A stretch of 42,490 bases of DNA from contig CACBVP010000004.1 of the NCBI GenBank assembly GCA_902542795.1, positions 1 to 42,490 of the forward strand, given 5' to 3'. The notes under the pieces were generated by a model. It was not told the origin of the DNA and made no database searches. It saw only the letters and a list, made by a program, of their open reading frames with translations. Positions 40,982 to 42,490 of this stretch are shown piece by piece (position 1 is the stretch's first letter; every line of letters starts with the position of its first letter). Made by a program: the position numbers and the translations under genes. The stretch comes from an uncultured Pelagibacteraceae bacterium (lineage in GTDB: Bacteria > Pseudomonadota > Alphaproteobacteria > Pelagibacterales > Pelagibacteraceae).

Positions 40982-41745
40982 TGAATAGATTTACTATATT
41001 AGGGAGTGGTAGCTCTTTAGGTTCTCCATGGATCACAAACTACTCTGCTAAACTAAAAAAAAACTCAAAAAATACTAGAACAAGGTGCTGTGCACATATA
41101 CAAAAAGATAATCTTTCAATTTTGATAGACACTTCGCCTGACATTAAATCTCAATTTTTAAATAATAAAATTAGGTCTTTAGATGCAATAATTTACACAC
41201 ATGAACACGCAGACCAAACATCTGGAATTTTTGAGATGCGCCCTTTTTTTTGGAAAAATAAAAAAAAAATACCTGTTTACGCCTCCAGCAGAACAATTAA
41301 AGAATTAAAAAAAAAATATACTTTTTGTTTTTTACAAAGGCATGGATACAAACCAATAATGAAAGCAAATATTATTAAAAAAAATTTTTTAATAAAAAAA
41401 GATAACACTCAATTATTTGTAGATGCTTTTGAAGTTGAACATGGAATGATCAAATCAACTGGTTATAGATTTGATGATATTGCTTATATTAGTGATTGTA
41501 ATAAAATAAATAATTCTGTCTCTAAAAAACTTTTAAATCTAAAATATTTAATAATAGATTGTTTGCGTAAGGAAAAACACCCTTCACATTTTAATTTTGA
41601 TGATGCAATAAGCTTTATAAAATTAGTAAAACCCCAAAAAGCAATTTTAACTAATTTAAATGTAGATATGGATTATTTTGATTTAAAAAAGAAATTACCA
41701 AAACATATAATACCAGCTTTTGATGGTTTAAATGTTAACTTTTAA
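40981..41745 (+). CDS. Metallo-beta-lactamase-fold hydrolase (PhnP-like)
   Basis: FTILGSGSSLGSPW, IIYTHEHADQTSGIFEMRPF, EVEHGMIKSTGYRFDDIAYISDC, HPSHFNFDDA, PAFDGL. Confidence 0.85.
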   Translation: MNRFTILGSGSSLGSPWITNYSAKLKKNSKNTRTRCCAHIQKDNLSILIDTSPDIKSQFLNNKIRSLDAIIYTHEHADQTSGIFEMRPFFWKNKKKIPVYASSRTIKELKKKYTFCFLQRHGYKPIMKANIIKKNFLIKKDNTQLFVDAFEVEHGMIKSTGYRFDDIAYISDCNKINNSVSKKLLNLKYLIIDCLRKEKHPSHFNFDDAISFIKLVKPQKAILTNLNVDMDYFDLKKKLPKHIIPAFDGLNVNF

Positions 41746-42280
41746 TTTGTTCTTCTATAAAATTTATAAATCTTTTAGATGAAGGATTGGTTATTGAAGT
41801 GAAAGTTTCTGCAACTTTACCATCTTTTCCAATTATTATTTTATGAAAATTCCATTTTGGAATTGCACTTTTCCCATAATTATCCTTTGCCCATTTATAA
41901 AAAGGATGTGCATTATTACCAATTACATCAATTTTTTCGGTCATTGGAAAATCTATGCCAAATGTAGTTTCACAAAAATCTTTAATTTCTTTATTAGATC
42001 CTGGTTCTTGCTTAAAATTATTTGTTGGCACACCTATCACTACTAAGTTTTGATCTTGATAGATAGACCACAATTTTTGTAAATCTTCATATTGGTTTGT
42101 AAAACCACATCTTGATGCTACATTAACAACTACAATTACTTTCTCTTTATAATCTTTTAAATTTATTATTTTTCCATCAATACTATTAAATGAAAATTCA
42201 TGAGCCAACTGTTCATAATTCGAATTAGCATTAGAATAAAAACTAAACATTATAAATAATATGGTAATGACTTTTTTCAT
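41735..42280 (-). CDS. Glutathione peroxidase family protein, exported
   Basis: Signal peptide MKKVITILFIMFSFYSNANS; VVNVASRCGFTNQY, PTNNFKQEPGSNKEI, WNFHKIIIGKDG. Start placed at ATG 42280. Confidence 0.93.
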   Translation of the reverse strand: MKKVITILFIMFSFYSNANSNYEQLAHEFSFNSIDGKIINLKDYKEKVIVVVNVASRCGFTNQYEDLQKLWSIYQDQNLVVIGVPTNNFKQEPGSNKEIKDFCETTFGIDFPMTEKIDVIGNNAHPFYKWAKDNYGKSAIPKWNFHKIIIGKDGKVAETFTSITNPSSKRFINFIEEQIKS

Positions 42281-42480
42281 TATTTCAAAGCTTTTAACAC
42301 GGCATCTAAGGGTAAAAAAATACAATTTAGTCTATTAGTATTAGTTTTCTTAAATAATGACTGAAACTTCTTAAATTTACTTGGAATTTGAAAAGATTTC
42401 TGATCTGTAGAAAAGGTTCTCAATTTACTCAAATCTTTTTTTACTCTACCAATGCTTAAACCTCTTATTTTATTTGCCAT
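42280..42480 (-). CDS. Small basic hypothetical protein translationally coupled to the glutathione peroxidase
   Basis: 66-aa ORF from ATG 42480; stop overlaps the downstream start as TAATG. Confidence 0.5.
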   Translation of the reverse strand: MANKIRGLSIGRVKKDLSKLRTFSTDQKSFQIPSKFKKFQSLFKKTNTNRLNCIFLPLDAVLKALK

Positions 42481-42490
42481 TAAACTTGCT

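Noticed and set aside
1-42490. CRISPR arrays, IS elements, prophage, toxin-antitoxin or defence islands
   Set aside because: No direct-repeat/spacer periodicity, transposase motifs or phage genes were seen; gene order is conserved housekeeping.

Overview
The window is an AT-rich, very gene-dense bacterial chromosome segment. Its gene content, order and streamlining look like a SAR11/Pelagibacterales-type alphaproteobacterium (inferred from protein motifs and synteny; no search was run). It holds about 43 protein-coding genes and 4 tRNA genes (Asn, Cys, Lys, Ser). I see no rRNA, CRISPR array, IS element, prophage or obvious defence system. Main blocks: aapM-aapP amino-acid ABC transporter; cysK-like; valS-ilvD-manC; xthA-erpA / dgt-argS-(short TM protein)-nagZ-scpA-scpB-tatABC-serS; yajC-secD-secF; a PuuD-like membrane protein and uvrA; ssb-gyrA-coaD-PPIase-tgt; M48 lipoprotein; DUF502; recG; sdhE; mltB-rlpA/SPOR-dacA-tmk-holB-metG-tatD-phnP-like; glutathione peroxidase. 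I found no clear novel multi-gene system. The observations most worth checking are: (1) all eight convergent junctions have at most 1 nt between gene ends, leaving no room for terminators; (2) divergent start codons are as close as 12 nt, with -10-like hexamers placed for leaderless mRNAs; (3) TGT has lost two of its zinc-ligand cysteines; (4) the SPOR gene normally between argS and nagZ is reduced to a short TM stub, and the RlpA-like protein has lost its catalytic core; (5) a PhnP-like MBL protein has paired substitutions in one metal site; (6) a stand-alone PuuD-type membrane domain; (7) a possible 25-aa TM microprotein.
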